Of a DNA stretch of 64,000 bases, positions 50,906 to 59,922 are shown one piece after another. The notes under the pieces are model-generated. The model did no database searches. It was not told the origin of the DNA and was given only the letters and a program-made list of their open reading frames with translations. The stretch lies in NCBI RefSeq assembly GCF_000316515.1, contig NC_019675.1, forward strand, positions 1,389,964-1,453,963. The letters run 5' to 3'. This stretch comes from Cyanobium gracile PCC 6307 (GTDB taxonomy: Bacteria > Cyanobacteriota > Cyanobacteriia > PCC-6307 > Cyanobiaceae). The position numbers were made by a program, and so were the translations under genes. Numbering within the stretch: the stretch's first letter is position 1; each line of letters opens with the position of its first letter.

Positions 50906-51870
50906 TGGGCCCCCCGCTGGTGTATCACCCGGCCTATGCGGTTCCCCTCCCCAGCGGCCATCGCTTCCCGATGCAGAAGTTCCGGTTGCTGAAGGAGCGG
51001 CTGGAGCAGCTGGAGCTGGCCCGCCCGGGGCAGATCCACCAGCCCCTGCCGGCGCCACGCCGCTGGCTGGAGCTGGTGCATGGGCGCGGCTACCACGAGG
51101 CCTTCTCCCGGGGGCTGCTCACCCCCCAGGAGGTGCGCCGCATCGGCCTGCCCGTGTCGGAACCGCTGGTGCGCCGCAGCTGGCTGGCGGTGGGGGGCAC
51201 CGTACTCACGGCCCGGCTGGCCCTGCGCCATGGCCTGGCCTGCCACCTGGCCGGCGGCACCCACCACGCCTTCCCGCTGCACGGCAGCGGCTTCTGCATC
51301 TTCAACGACTGCGCCGTGGCGGCCAGGGTGCTGCTGGCCGAGGGCCTGGTGCGGCAGGTGCTGGTGGTGGATCTGGACGTGCACCAGGGGGACGGCACGG
51401 CGGCGATCTTCACCGGCGACCCCCGGGTGTTCAGCTTCTCGATGCACGCGGCCAGCAACTTCCCCCTGCACAAGCAGACGGGCGACCTTGACCTGGCCCT
51501 GGAGGACGGCGTCGGGGATGACGCCTACCTGCGGACCCTGGAGCGGACCCTGCCGGATCTGCTGGATCAGGTGCGCCCGGATCTGGTGCTCTACAACGCC
51601 GGCGTCGATCCCCACCGGGACGACCGCCTCGGCCGGCTGGAGCTGAGCGATGACGGCCTGCACAGGCGCGACCGGCTGGTGATCGATGCGGCCCTGCGGC
51701 GCCGCCTGCCGGTGGCCACCGTCATCGGCGGGGGCTACGACGACCTGGCGGCCCTGGTGGAGCGCCACACCCTGGTGGTGCGGGCCGCCGATGGGCTCGC
51801 CCGGATCCACGCCACCGGCACGGAGCGGTCATGTCCGGTCACAGATGGCCCCCGCCCCGGTCAGGGCTGA
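50905..51870 (+). CDS. histone-deacetylase-superfamily protein
   Basis: From ATG 50905 the 321-residue protein has CHLAGGTHHAFPLHGSGFCIFNDCAVAA (the His-His catalytic pair), VLVVDLDVHQGDGTAAIFTGD (zinc ligands Asp and His) and LVLYNAGVDPHRDDRLGRL (third zinc-ligand Asp). This is the bacterial acetoin-utilization/HDAC-like type; natural substrates may be acetylated polyamines or proteins. It is coupled to the DUF3598 gene. Confidence 0.92.
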   Translation: MGPPLVYHPAYAVPLPSGHRFPMQKFRLLKERLEQLELARPGQIHQPLPAPRRWLELVHGRGYHEAFSRGLLTPQEVRRIGLPVSEPLVRRSWLAVGGTVLTARLALRHGLACHLAGGTHHAFPLHGSGFCIFNDCAVAARVLLAEGLVRQVLVVDLDVHQGDGTAAIFTGDPRVFSFSMHAASNFPLHKQTGDLDLALEDGVGDDAYLRTLERTLPDLLDQVRPDLVLYNAGVDPHRDDRLGRLELSDDGLHRRDRLVIDAALRRRLPVATVIGGGYDDLAALVERHTLVVRAADGLARIHATGTERSCPVTDGPRPGQG

Positions 51871-51914
51871 GTCATACGGGGGCGTTTTTCTGGTGGGGCC
51901 ACGGAGCTTCCGCC

Positions 51915-52439
51915 ATGATCAGCCGTTCCTCCCGCCTGCTCCACGCCGCCCTTGTGGTGGTCTGCGGCGCCGGAATCGTCTACGCCCCGGTCCAGGCCCA
52001 GACCTCCCTGACCGTGCCCCTGGGGCAGTCGGGCTACTTCGGCCGGATCTCCATCGGCAACCTGGCGCCACCGCCGGTGCTCGGCTACGGCCCGGTGATC
52101 GCCAGGCCCCCCTTGGGCAGCGACCGCTGGGGCCAGTCCGCGATCGCGCCCATCTACCTGCGGGTGCCCCCCCAGCAGGCCCGTGACTGGGGCCGCTACT
52201 GCGGGCTCTACCAGGCCTGCACCGTGCCGGTCCTGTTCGTCCAGGACGCCTGGTACCGCGACACCTACGCGCCGCGGGTGCGGGCCGCCCAGGCCCGGCA
52301 GGCCCGGCAGCTCAGGCGTGCCGAGGAAGCGCGCGATCGCTGGCGGGCCTCCCGTCAGGCGGGGAAACGGCTGGTGACCCCCGATGGCCGCGTCTACGTG
52401 CTGGACAAGCGCCGCGACCGTGACGACGACGACGATTGA
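51915..52439 (+). CDS. secreted hypothetical protein
   Basis: The 174-residue protein begins with a signal peptide (LLHAALVVVCGAGIVYAPVQA/Q) and continues with a Pro/Gly-rich region (IGNLAPPPVLGYGPVIARPP) and a Cys pair (RYCGLYQACTVPVLFVQDAWY). The C-terminus is very basic then acidic (RQARQLRRAEEARDRWR, ending DDDDD). Not recognised; a periplasmic protein is likely. Confidence 0.75.
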   Translation: MISRSSRLLHAALVVVCGAGIVYAPVQAQTSLTVPLGQSGYFGRISIGNLAPPPVLGYGPVIARPPLGSDRWGQSAIAPIYLRVPPQQARDWGRYCGLYQACTVPVLFVQDAWYRDTYAPRVRAAQARQARQLRRAEEARDRWRASRQAGKRLVTPDGRVYVLDKRRDRDDDDD

Positions 52440-52457
52440 GCAGGGACGCCGCCGCCC

Positions 52458-52628
52458 TCAGCGGCGGCCGAACAGGTCCTCCCAGGTGAGGGGATGCTGG
52501 GAGGGATCGTGGCGGGCCGGCCGGGCCTCCAGGGGGCAGCAGGGGTAGGCATGGGGGCCCCGGCCGGCGATGGCGGGGCTGGAGCTGGGGCGGGTCGCGG
52601 CGGACGGGCGCCTGGAGAGGGTGTTCAT
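52458..52628 (-). CDS. possible small protein, hypothetical
   Basis: From ATG 52628 a 56-residue protein would read NTLSRRPSAATRPSSSPAI, a short Cys pair in AYPCCPLEARPARHDP and the ordered end HPLTWEDLFGRR. The C-terminal motif looks gene-like, but no ribosome-binding site is seen. The rest of 52629-52940 holds nothing recognisable. Confidence 0.35.
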   Translation of the reverse strand: MNTLSRRPSAATRPSSSPAIAGRGPHAYPCCPLEARPARHDPSQHPLTWEDLFGRR

Positions 52629-52940
52629 TCGGAAGGTTGGACAAGAGGATATGGATCTCGCACCGGGAGGCTGCCGTTCCCCCGCGGGGAATCGCACACG
52701 GCAACCACTGTTGGGCCTGATGGACCGACGTTGGACCTGGTGGACCGACCCCAGGAAGCGCGGGGCGGCTCGGTGCTGGCTCCGGCGAAGGCGAACAACA
52801 GGTTCGCCGGCTTCTGCCGAATCCACTCACCGTAGCGGATGCCGCGGCCTCCCTTGGCCGGGGAGCCGCCGGGGCAGGGCCCAAGGGGTACCAACATCTT
52901 GGACAGGAGCTAAGGTGGGTTCTTCTCCTGCTTGCGCTTC

Positions 52941-53306
52941 ATGGCAGGGGTGTGTGGTTCCCTTTTGATGTACCAGGATCAGCATCCCGAAGGGAAGCGG
53001 GCCAGAACACGGCACCTCGTCCCGGTCGGCGTTTCGGTCAGTCTCACCCTTCCCACGAAGAAATCGGTGTTCGTCAATCTTCGCGATGTCAGCGTGCAGG
53101 GAGCCTGCATCCTGCGTCAAGGCAACCTGGACGTTCAGGAGGACGACACGGTTTTTTTCGAAGCCCACAACTATGACGCCGGCTCCAAGGTGACCCTGCG
53201 CTCCAAGGTGTGCTGGGTGCGCAACACCGGCTTCAACACCTACGTAGGCCTGTCCTTCGTCAACGCCTCTCTCTCCCAGGACGCCCTCACCAGGCTCGTC
53301 GCCTGA
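52941..53306 (+). CDS. PilZ-domain protein (c-di-GMP receptor candidate)
   Basis: The protein (about 121 residues from ATG 52941; an ATG at 52968 is also possible) has RARTR, matching RxxxR, and DVSVQGACIL, matching DxSxxG, then VTLRSKVCWVRNTGFNTYVGLSFVN. It resembles the PilZ protein at 36931 in layout and spacing of motifs. It faces the pentapeptide gene convergently. Confidence 0.82.
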   Translation: MAGVCGSLLMYQDQHPEGKRARTRHLVPVGVSVSLTLPTKKSVFVNLRDVSVQGACILRQGNLDVQEDDTVFFEAHNYDAGSKVTLRSKVCWVRNTGFNTYVGLSFVNASLSQDALTRLVA

Positions 53307-53313
53307 GCCTGGA

Positions 53314-54057
53314 TCACTCCCCCTCGCCACTCGGTCCACCGTCCTGAACCGGAAGGGGGCCGTCCGTGAGCGTCCGGCTGAGAACGGCGCCGTGGAACCT
53401 GGCCCCGTCGAGGAGGGCCCCCCGCAGATCAGCCTGGGTCAGGTCGGCACCGCTGAAGTTGGCCCCACGCAGATCGGCGCCCCTGAAATCCGCCGCCGTC
53501 AGATCCGAGCTGCTGAAATCAGCCTGGGCCAGATCAGCGCCATGGCAATCGGCGTTGCGCAGCACCGTGTTGGAGAAATTGGCACCACGCCAGCGGCCAA
53601 AAGGGATCCTCAGGCCTTCGAGATCCGATCCCTGCAGATCAAAGCCGTCCTGCCAGAGGCCATCGGCGGAAAACATCTCCAGGGCCCGAAGTCGTCCGAG
53701 GCTGTTGGAGGCCCCGGCCTGACGCTGGGCCAGAAGCAGCTCGAACATCTCCTGGTGCTCCTTCTCCTTGCGCTGACCGGCTTCGAGCAGATAGAAGATT
53801 GCCGCCGTAACGATGCTGAACGATTCGACCGTGCCGATGCTGATGATTTCCAGCACATTGCTGGTCAGACAATCGGCCTGCCCGGCCTTGGCATGGCAGT
53901 TCTCGAAGCGATTGACCACGGCCAGCAACGCGAAGGACAGCAGCCCGGCCACCAGCACCCGGAAACCGAAGGAGCGGTCCAGCAGTCGGAAGAACGGCGA
54001 GGCGCGCCGGCGTTTCTGGCGGGCATACCAGGTGGAGTCGGGGGAGGGCCTGCGCAT
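53314..54057 (-). CDS. membrane-anchored pentapeptide-repeat protein
   Basis: The 247-residue protein has two hydrophobic segments near residues 31-50 (FRVLVAGLLSFALLAVV) and 70-92 (EIISIGTVESFSIVTAAIFYLL), a short coiled region (EAGQRKEKEHQEMFELLLAQRQ), and from about residue 145 tandem pentapeptides of the A(D/N)LXX type (ADLAQADFSSSDLTAADFRGADLRGANFSGADL in part). The beta-helix should lie in the cytoplasm. Role unknown. Confidence 0.85.
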   Translation of the reverse strand: MRRPSPDSTWYARQKRRRASPFFRLLDRSFGFRVLVAGLLSFALLAVVNRFENCHAKAGQADCLTSNVLEIISIGTVESFSIVTAAIFYLLEAGQRKEKEHQEMFELLLAQRQAGASNSLGRLRALEMFSADGLWQDGFDLQGSDLEGLRIPFGRWRGANFSNTVLRNADCHGADLAQADFSSSDLTAADFRGADLRGANFSGADLTQADLRGALLDGARFHGAVLSRTLTDGPLPVQDGGPSGEGE

Positions 54058-54062
54058 CCGGG

Positions 54063-55010
54063 TTAGTCCTGGGTTGGAGGCGAGGGGAAGATCCGGTCCC
54101 AGTCACGCCGCAGGCTGACCAGGCTCCAGTCGTGGCGTTGGGCCAGCTTCAGGCCCTGATCCAGGCGGCCGAAGCGGGAGGTGCGGTCGTAGGCCACCTC
54201 CCGCTCGCCGTCATCGTGGTGCAGCAGCAGCCCCAGCCGCTGGCCGGGGCCGGCGGTGGTCCAGCGCAGCATCGCCAGGTCGCCGTCGGAGTTGCCGAAG
54301 GCCGCGATCGGGCGGCGACCGATGGCCCGTGCGATGCCCACCGGCTTGGCGTCGCCGTCGTTGATGGAATCGACCACGGGTTCGCGCCAGACAGTCGGCT
54401 GGCCGCTCTCCTCGCCATAGCGCAGCTGCAGCGTCGAGCCGATCACCCGCTCCGGAGGGATGCCGTAGGACTCCTCGGCGAACACCCGCACGAACTCGAC
54501 ACCCCCGCCGGTCACGATCCAGCTGCGGAACTCCCTGGCCCGCAGGAGCGCCAGCAGTTCCAACATCGGCTGGTAGACGAGCCCGGTGTAGGGCACCCCC
54601 AGCCCGGGATGGCGGGCCTCCCGCAGCCAGGCGCGGGCCAGGTCGGTGAAGGCCGCGTCGGCCATCCCGGCGTGGGTGAGGGCGGCCAGTTCCAGCAGCC
54701 CCCGCAGGCCGTGGCCCATCAGGGCGTCGATGTCGTCGGCCAGGGCTGCTGCCACCAGCGGATGGCGGGCCAGCTCGGCCCGCTCCGCCACCAGGCTGCG
54801 GGCCCGCTGGAGGGCGAAGGCCAGCTGCACGTACATCGGCTGCTCCGACCAGAGCGTGCCGTCGTTGTCGAACACGGCGATCCGCTCCTCCGGCGCCACC
54901 CAGGCGGGGTCCCCGGGGGTGCTGACGGCCGCGACGAACGCGAGCAGACGCCTTTTGACGCTGCCCTCCCGCCAGGAGGGCAGGGGATCGGGGCCAGCGT
55001 CAGCGGTCAT
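54063..55010 (-). CDS. HAD-family phosphatase
   Basis: From ATG 55010 the 315-residue protein has IAVFDNDGTLWSEQPMYVQLAF (motif I, nucleophile Asp in FDNDGT), SWIVTGGG (motif II Thr) and AFGNSDGDLAMLRW (motif IV, acidic pair). It resembles acid-phosphatase-like HAD proteins. No signal peptide is evident after residue 1. The longer frame to 55142 includes psbA terminator sequence and is rejected. Confidence 0.87.
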   Translation of the reverse strand: MTADAGPDPLPSWREGSVKRRLLAFVAAVSTPGDPAWVAPEERIAVFDNDGTLWSEQPMYVQLAFALQRARSLVAERAELARHPLVAAALADDIDALMGHGLRGLLELAALTHAGMADAAFTDLARAWLREARHPGLGVPYTGLVYQPMLELLALLRAREFRSWIVTGGGVEFVRVFAEESYGIPPERVIGSTLQLRYGEESGQPTVWREPVVDSINDGDAKPVGIARAIGRRPIAAFGNSDGDLAMLRWTTAGPGQRLGLLLHHDDGEREVAYDRTSRFGRLDQGLKLAQRHDWSLVSLRRDWDRIFPSPPTQD

Positions 55011-55143
55011 GGGGTCGCGTGCCGTGGGGGCCTGCCGTGTTGGCCGGAGCTTGAGCGGACGGCCGGCAGCGGAATTCCACCCGACCACGCTGGCACAGCG
55101 ACGGGGAACCCCCAGCCAGGCCCAGCCGGACCGCGTCGCCATG

Positions 55144-55171
55144 AAAAAACCCCCTGCGTGAGCAGGGGGTT
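55144..55171 (-). terminator. intrinsic terminator of psbA
   Basis: On the minus strand CCCCCTGC, loop TCAC, GCAGGGGG is followed by six T (55149-55144). It lies 32 bases after the psbA stop and is a strong rho-independent terminator. Confidence 0.92.
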
Positions 55172-55202
55172 GAAAGATTCCAGGAGATCTGGAGGGGCTG
55201 GA

Positions 55203-56282
55203 TCAGCCGATCGCCGGAGCGGTCAGGGCCACAGGGGTGGCGCTGGCGGCGGCCAGGTCGAGGGGGAAGTTGTGCGCATTGCGCTCGTGCATCACTTCCA
55301 TGCCGAGGCCGGCACGGTTGAGCACATCGGCCCAGGTGTTGATCACCCGGCCCTGACCATCCAGGATGGACTGGTTGAAGTTGAAGCCGTTCAGGTTGAA
55401 GGCCATCGTGCTCACGCCCAGGGCGGTGAACCAGATGCCGATCACGGGCCAGGCGGCCAGGAAGAAGTGGAGGCTGCGGCTGTTGTTGAAGGAGGCGTAC
55501 TGGAAGATCAGGCGACCGAAGTAACCGTGGGCAGCCACGATGTTGTAGGTCTCTTCCTCTTGGCCGAACTTGTAGCCGTAGTTCTGCGACTCGCTCTCGG
55601 TCGTCTCACGCACCAGGGAGCTGGTGACGAGGGAGCCATGCATGGCGGAGAACAGGGAGCCACCGAACACACCCGCCACACCCAGCATGTGGAAGGGGTG
55701 CATCAGGATGTTGTGCTCAGCCTGGAACACCAGCATGTAATTGAAGGTGCCGCTGATGCCGAGGGGCATGCCGTCGGAGAAGGAACCCTGACCGAAGGGG
55801 TAAATCAGGAACACGGCGCTGGCGGCCGCCACGGGGGCGGAGTAGGCGACGCAGATCCAGGGGCGCATGCCGAGGCGGTAGGAGAGTTCCCACTCGCGGC
55901 CCATGTAGGCGAAGACGCCGATCAGGAAGTGGAAGACCACCAGCTGGTAGGGGCCACCGTTGTACAGCCACTCGTCGAGGCTGGCGGCTTCCCAGATGGG
56001 ATAGAAGTGCAGGCCGATGGCGTTGCTGGAAGGAACAACGGCGCCGGAGATGATGTTGTTGCCGTACATCAGGGAGCCGGCGACGGGCTCACGGATGCCG
56101 TCGATGTCGACGGGGGGCGCCGCGATGAAGGCGACGATGAAGCAGATGGTGGCGGCCAGCAGGGTGGGGATCATCAGCACACCGAACCAACCGACGTAGA
56201 GGCGGTTGTTGGTGGAGGTGACCCACTCACAGAACTGGTTCCACACCGAAGCGCCGGAGCGCTGCTGGAGAGTGGCGGTCAT
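55203..56282 (-). CDS. psbA: photosystem II reaction-centre protein D1, Glu130 form
   Basis: The 359-residue protein is D1. It has [46 protein letters not shown], the [15 protein letters not shown] region and HNFPLDLA at the mature end, followed by a 15-residue C-terminal extension that CtpA removes. Residue 130 is Glu (YMGREWEL), the D1:2-type high-light variant, not Gln130. The gene stands alone between a terminator and an upstream dyad. Confidence 0.99.
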   Translation of the reverse strand: MTATLQQRSGASVWNQFCEWVTSTNNRLYVGWFGVLMIPTLLAATICFIVAFIAAPPVDIDGIREPVAGSLMYGNNIISGAVVPSSNAIGLHFYPIWEAASLDEWLYNGGPYQLVVFHFLIGVFAYMGREWELSYRLGMRPWICVAYSAPVAAASAVFLIYPFGQGSFSDGMPLGISGTFNYMLVFQAEHNILMHPFHMLGVAGVFGGSLFSAMHGSLVTSSLVRETTESESQNYGYKFGQEEETYNIVAAHGYFGRLIFQYASFNNSRSLHFFLAAWPVIGIWFTALGVSTMAFNLNGFNFNQSILDGQGRVINTWADVLNRAGLGMEVMHERNAHNFPLDLAAASATPVALTAPAIG

Positions 56283-56353
56283 GAGTGCAGGAAAGTGTGC
56301 CGTCGGGCGGGGCGCGGGTGCGCTGGCCGTGGGCGTAAGGAAGGGCGACGGAT

Positions 56354-56395
56354 CGCCTCACAGCAATGTAACAGACCATTGCGGGGTGTGAGGCG
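56354..56395 (-). promoter_or_regulatory. long nested dyad upstream of psbA
   Basis: CGCCTCACA (56354-56362) pairs with TGTGAGGCG (56387-56395), and inside it GCAATG (56363-56368) pairs with CATTGC (56377-56382), with a GGGG bulge. It lies 72-113 bases upstream of the psbA ATG, where the promoter is expected; on the minus strand TACATT inside it could be the -10. It may be an operator or leader hairpin for light control; function is inferred. Confidence 0.55.
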
Positions 56396-56487
56396 TCTTC
56401 ATGAACAAAAGATGAGTTTCCCGCCTGGCCTGGCCCCCCTGCCGCTGCTAGGAGGTGAGGTGCTCCGGTCATCCCGCCCTGCCGCCG

Positions 56488-56841
56488 ATGGTCTCGCGTT
56501 CGTCGCTTCCTCCCCAGCCACCGCGTCGGTGCCTGCGCGGGCCGCTGCCCGCCCTGCTGCTGCTCTCCCTGCTGGCGGCCGGTTGCCAGGGACTGCCCAA
56601 TCCCGAGAGCCGCCGCATCGAGCAGCTTGAACTCAAGATCCAGCAGCTCGAGCAGCGGCTCAACAAGACCGATCTTCGCCCCGACACCGCCGATCCGGCC
56701 GGCAAGCCCCCCGCTGGCGTCATCAAGTCGCTGACCCTCCGCACCGACACCGAGGACGACCGGCTGCGCATCTACTGGGCCGACGGCAGCAGGACCGACC
56801 TCCCCTGCACCAAGGAACAGACCACCCTCGTCTGCGGATGA
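56488..56841 (+). CDS. lipoprotein with coiled coil, hypothetical
   Basis: From ATG 56488 the 117-residue protein has a signal peptide ending LLAAG/C (lipobox), a short coiled coil (RIEQLELKIQQLEQRLN) and a C-terminal domain ([24 protein letters not shown]) with two cysteines. It should be anchored to the outer face of a membrane. The stop overlaps the next gene's start by four bases. Confidence 0.75.
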   Translation: MVSRSSLPPQPPRRCLRGPLPALLLLSLLAAGCQGLPNPESRRIEQLELKIQQLEQRLNKTDLRPDTADPAGKPPAGVIKSLTLRTDTEDDRLRIYWADGSRTDLPCTKEQTTLVCG

Positions 56842-57269
56842 CCATGACCTCCTCCCCCCTGCGGCCCCTGCTGGGCTGCCTGGCCCTGCTGCTGGCCGTC
56901 CCCGTGGCGGGGGCCGCCCCGGCCCGGGCCCAGATGACCCAGGAGCAGGCCTTTCAGCGGGGCCGCGCCGCGAACCTGGCCCGGATGCGCGCCGAGGTCA
57001 TCAACGGCGGCCTCGGGGTCTACCGGCCCGCGCTGTGCATGTACGAGCGCAGCGGCGGCAGCTGCCTGGTGCGCGCCGATGCCGAGGGTTTCCTGTTCCG
57101 CTTCTACGGCGGCGTGCCCGGCTGGGTCCAGCTCGGCCTGCCGCCATCGGTGGAGACGGAGATCCTCGTTGCCCCGGATGGACGCAGCGTCCTCAGCATC
57201 TCCTACAACGGCGTGCCCCGCTCCCAGCCCGCCCCCGCCGGCCCGCCCCAGGCTCAGCCCGGGCTCTGA
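56838..57269 (+). CDS. secreted hypothetical protein
   Basis: The 143-residue protein has a signal peptide ([22 protein letters not shown]) and a compact region with two cysteines ([30 protein letters not shown]). It is translated with the upstream lipoprotein. Not recognised. The 3' end overlaps the convergent aspartoacylase gene by 16 bases. Confidence 0.75.
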   Translation: MTMTSSPLRPLLGCLALLLAVPVAGAAPARAQMTQEQAFQRGRAANLARMRAEVINGGLGVYRPALCMYERSGGSCLVRADAEGFLFRFYGGVPGWVQLGLPPSVETEILVAPDGRSVLSISYNGVPRSQPAPAGPPQAQPGL

Positions 57270-58213
57270 AGCTCCCGGGCCAGGTCGGCCAGGGCCTGGC
57301 CCCAGCCCGGCGCCACCGGCCAGGACTCCCGGCGGGTGAGGCTGAGGGCGATGCCCTTCTCGCCGTAGGCGGCCTCGTTGATGAACACCGCCCAGACGGG
57401 CCCCTCCTCCTGGTCCTCCCGCGGGTGGAAGGGGATCGTGGCCCCCTCGGCCGTCAGGAACAGCGGGTCGCCGGCGGCGATCGGCTGCCAGTCGCGGCCC
57501 TGGCGCTGGGGATGCACCACCGCCGCCGGGGAACCATCCCCATGGCGCGGCAGATCGAGGCTGCCCAGGTGCCGGTGCACCACTAGCCGCTCCGGCTGCC
57601 GCAGGGTTCCGGAGCGGGCCTCCGCCAGCACCTCCAGGGCCGCCTCCAGGGCCAGCTGGCTCTGCCGGCAGATGGGCTCCTGGATCACGCCCTGGGGCAC
57701 CGGGCCCACCTCCACCACCAGCCCGCAGGGCCAGCGCTCGACCAGGTAGCCGGTCTGGGCCCGGTCCTGCTCATGCAGGTAGATCGGCAGGCCCAGGCGC
57801 TGCTGCAAGCCCGCCGCCAGGGCCAGATCGGCCGGCCGCCGGCCGTAGACCACCAGGCTGCTGCCCATGGCGGCCGTGGTGCTGTGCAGGTCGAGGGCCA
57901 CCAGGCAGGGGGCGCTGCCGCTGGGCGCGTGGCGGGCCAGCAGTTCCCGGGCCCGCTCCAGTTCCCGGTTCCCCGGTCCGGGGGCGGCCAGCAGGTCGGG
58001 CACGAAGCTGCGGTTGAGGTCCTGGTCGAGGTAGCGCACCCCGGCGGCATGGGCGGCGGGGTTACCCAGCACCAGCTCCAGGGCGAGGCCGCTGCTGCGC
58101 AGCAGCGCCGGATGCCGTCCCCAGGCCTCCAGCAGCCAGGGCGCGTTGCGCTCGTTGCCGTGGGTCCCCCCCACCACCATCACCCGGCCCGCCACCATCA
58201 CCTGCTCGCTCAC
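57254..58213 (-). CDS. aspartoacylase-family zinc hydrolase
   Basis: The 319-residue protein has [14 protein letters not shown] (zinc ligands His18 and Glu21), [24 protein letters not shown] (zinc ligand His110) and [12 protein letters not shown] (catalytic Glu). This is the AspA/AstE family; cyanobacterial members are usually annotated aspartoacylase, hydrolysing N-acyl-aspartate. Substrate not certain. Confidence 0.92.
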   Translation of the reverse strand: MSEQVMVAGRVMVVGGTHGNERNAPWLLEAWGRHPALLRSSGLALELVLGNPAAHAAGVRYLDQDLNRSFVPDLLAAPGPGNRELERARELLARHAPSGSAPCLVALDLHSTTAAMGSSLVVYGRRPADLALAAGLQQRLGLPIYLHEQDRAQTGYLVERWPCGLVVEVGPVPQGVIQEPICRQSQLALEAALEVLAEARSGTLRQPERLVVHRHLGSLDLPRHGDGSPAAVVHPQRQGRDWQPIAAGDPLFLTAEGATIPFHPREDQEEGPVWAVFINEAAYGEKGIALSLTRRESWPVAPGWGQALADLARELQSPG

Positions 58214-58252
58214 GGGCCCCAGCCTGGCGCAGAGTCAGGGCAGCGAACCGGA

Positions 58253-59251
58253 ATGTCCATGGCCCCGCCCGCCGCACTGGTGCGCTCCGCCCGGCAGCTC
58301 TGGCAGTGCCAGTGGCGCCTGCTGATGGGCGGCCTCGGCCCCGCCGACAGCCAGGGCCGCTACCGCCGGCCGGCCGGGGCCTTCACGGCCCTGCCACCGG
58401 TGCCAGCGGACGCCGCCGAGGCCGGCACCCATGTGCTGATCGTGGGCCGCAGCTGCCCCTGGGCCCATCGGGCCTGGATCACCTGGAGCCTGCGGGGCCT
58501 GGCCCCGATGATCGACACGGTGGTGGTGGTTCCCGATCCCGACGCCGGTCGCTGGCGGTTCAGCGAGCCCTTCGAGGGCTGCGCGACCCTGCTGGAGCTC
58601 TACCGCCGCAGCGGCGCCGATCCCCGGGCCCGGGCCACCGTGCCGGCCCTCTATTCCCGGCGGACGGGGACGATCCTGGTGAACGAGAGCGCCCGCCTGA
58701 TCGAGCTGCTCAACGCCTGGCCCTCGGTGCCCGGGGCTCCGGAGCTGGCCCCCCCGGCGGATCTGCCGGCGATCACCGCCTGGCGGGAGCGCCTGCAGGG
58801 GGAGGTCAACGATGGGGTGTACCGCTGTGGCTTCGCCCGCAACCAGGCGGCCTACGACGAGGCCGAGGCGGCCCTGTTCGCCGCCCTGGAGGCGGTCGAG
58901 GCGGCCCTCGCCGCCGGCGGGGAGAGCGGCGGCTGGCTCTGCGGCGGCGCCGGGCCCAGCCTGGCGGATGTGGTGCTCTTCCCCACCCTGATCCGGATGG
59001 AACTGGTCTACGCCCCCCTGTTCGGCTGCAGCCGCCGGCCCCTCTGGCAGCTGCCCCGGCTGTGGGACTGGCGGCGGCGCTTCCACAGCCTCGAAGGGGT
59101 GGCCGCCACCTGCTTCCCGGACGCCTGGCGGACCGACTATTTCGGGGCCCTGTTCCCCCTGCATCCCTCCGGCATCGTCCCGGCGGGACCGGACCTGGCC
59201 ACACTGGTGGGCAGCCCGCCCCCAGCCGCCCCCGGCGCCCCCATCCGATGA
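58253..59251 (+). CDS. glutathionyl-hydroquinone reductase (Xi-class glutathione transferase)
   Basis: From ATG 58253 the 332-residue protein has the catalytic motif GRSCPWAHRAW with Cys68, typical of ECM4/YqjG. It continues VPALYSRRTGTILVNESARLIELLN, the glutathione site, and ends TDYFGALFPLHPSGIVPAGP. It reduces glutathionyl-hydroquinones. The stop overlaps the following DUF2301 gene (ATGA). Confidence 0.92.
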   Translation: MSMAPPAALVRSARQLWQCQWRLLMGGLGPADSQGRYRRPAGAFTALPPVPADAAEAGTHVLIVGRSCPWAHRAWITWSLRGLAPMIDTVVVVPDPDAGRWRFSEPFEGCATLLELYRRSGADPRARATVPALYSRRTGTILVNESARLIELLNAWPSVPGAPELAPPADLPAITAWRERLQGEVNDGVYRCGFARNQAAYDEAEAALFAALEAVEAALAAGGESGGWLCGGAGPSLADVVLFPTLIRMELVYAPLFGCSRRPLWQLPRLWDWRRRFHSLEGVAATCFPDAWRTDYFGALFPLHPSGIVPAGPDLATLVGSPPPAAPGAPIR

Positions 59252-59922
59252 GCAGCACCCTGGCCACCCCGGACGGCGCCGACCCCGTCTTCGAGGGGGT
59301 GTACGGCCGCTTCACGATCACCGCCACCGACCGCCGCGAGGTGCTCGGCTACCGCCTGGCCCTGACGACCGTGGCCCTCGGCCAGCTGGCCCTGCTGGCC
59401 CAGTGGCGCCAGCTCGGCCCCAGCCTGCTCTGGCCCTGGCTGCTGGTGATGGCGGCCGGACTTGGCCTGGCCCTGCGCTGGATCCACATCTACCTGCGTC
59501 CCCTGCACCGGGCCCTGCAGCTGTTCTGGCTGGCGGGCTGCCTGGGCGGAGCGCTGCTGGCCCTGCGGGCCGGACCGGGCCAGATGCTTCCCGCCCTGGT
59601 GGACCAGCCCCTCTGGATCCTGGCGGTGGGGCCCTACTTCGCCGCCCTGGCCGGCATCGGCTTCAAGGAGTTCTTCTGCTTCCAGCGCCCGGAGGCGATC
59701 GGCGTCACCCTGCTGCTGCCCCTGGCCCTGCTCGGCCGCCTGGCCGGCGTGCTGAGCCCGGCCACCACCGCCAGCCTGCTGGCGGCCGAAGCCCTGCTGC
59801 TGCTGGTGCTCTGCCTGCGCAAGTTCCCGATGCCGGCGGCGGCGGACGTGGGCGACAAGAGCGTCTTCGCCCACCTGGAACAGCAGCGCCGGGGGCCGGG
59901 CCCGTCCGTCAAAGCCCCATGA
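59248..59922 (+). CDS. DUF2301 multi-spanning membrane protein
   Basis: From ATG 59248 the 224-residue protein begins with a soluble VYGRFTITATDRREVLGYRLAL, then about six hydrophobic helices, with the conserved LRWIHIYLRPLHRALQLFWLAG and GIGFKEFFCFQRPEAI segments of DUF2301. Function unknown. It overlaps both neighbours by four bases, so three genes form one operon. Confidence 0.85.
   Translation: MSSTLATPDGADPVFEGVYGRFTITATDRREVLGYRLALTTVALGQLALLAQWRQLGPSLLWPWLLVMAAGLGLALRWIHIYLRPLHRALQLFWLAGCLGGALLALRAGPGQMLPALVDQPLWILAVGPYFAALAGIGFKEFFCFQRPEAIGVTLLLPLALLGRLAGVLSPATTASLLAAEALLLLVLCLRKFPMPAAADVGDKSVFAHLEQQRRGPGPSVKAP

Noticed and set aside
54132-56630. Long open frame (832 codons) on the plus strand across the HAD and psbA genes
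   Set aside because: It is antisense to two clear genes and covers the psbA terminator; composition is not protein-like.
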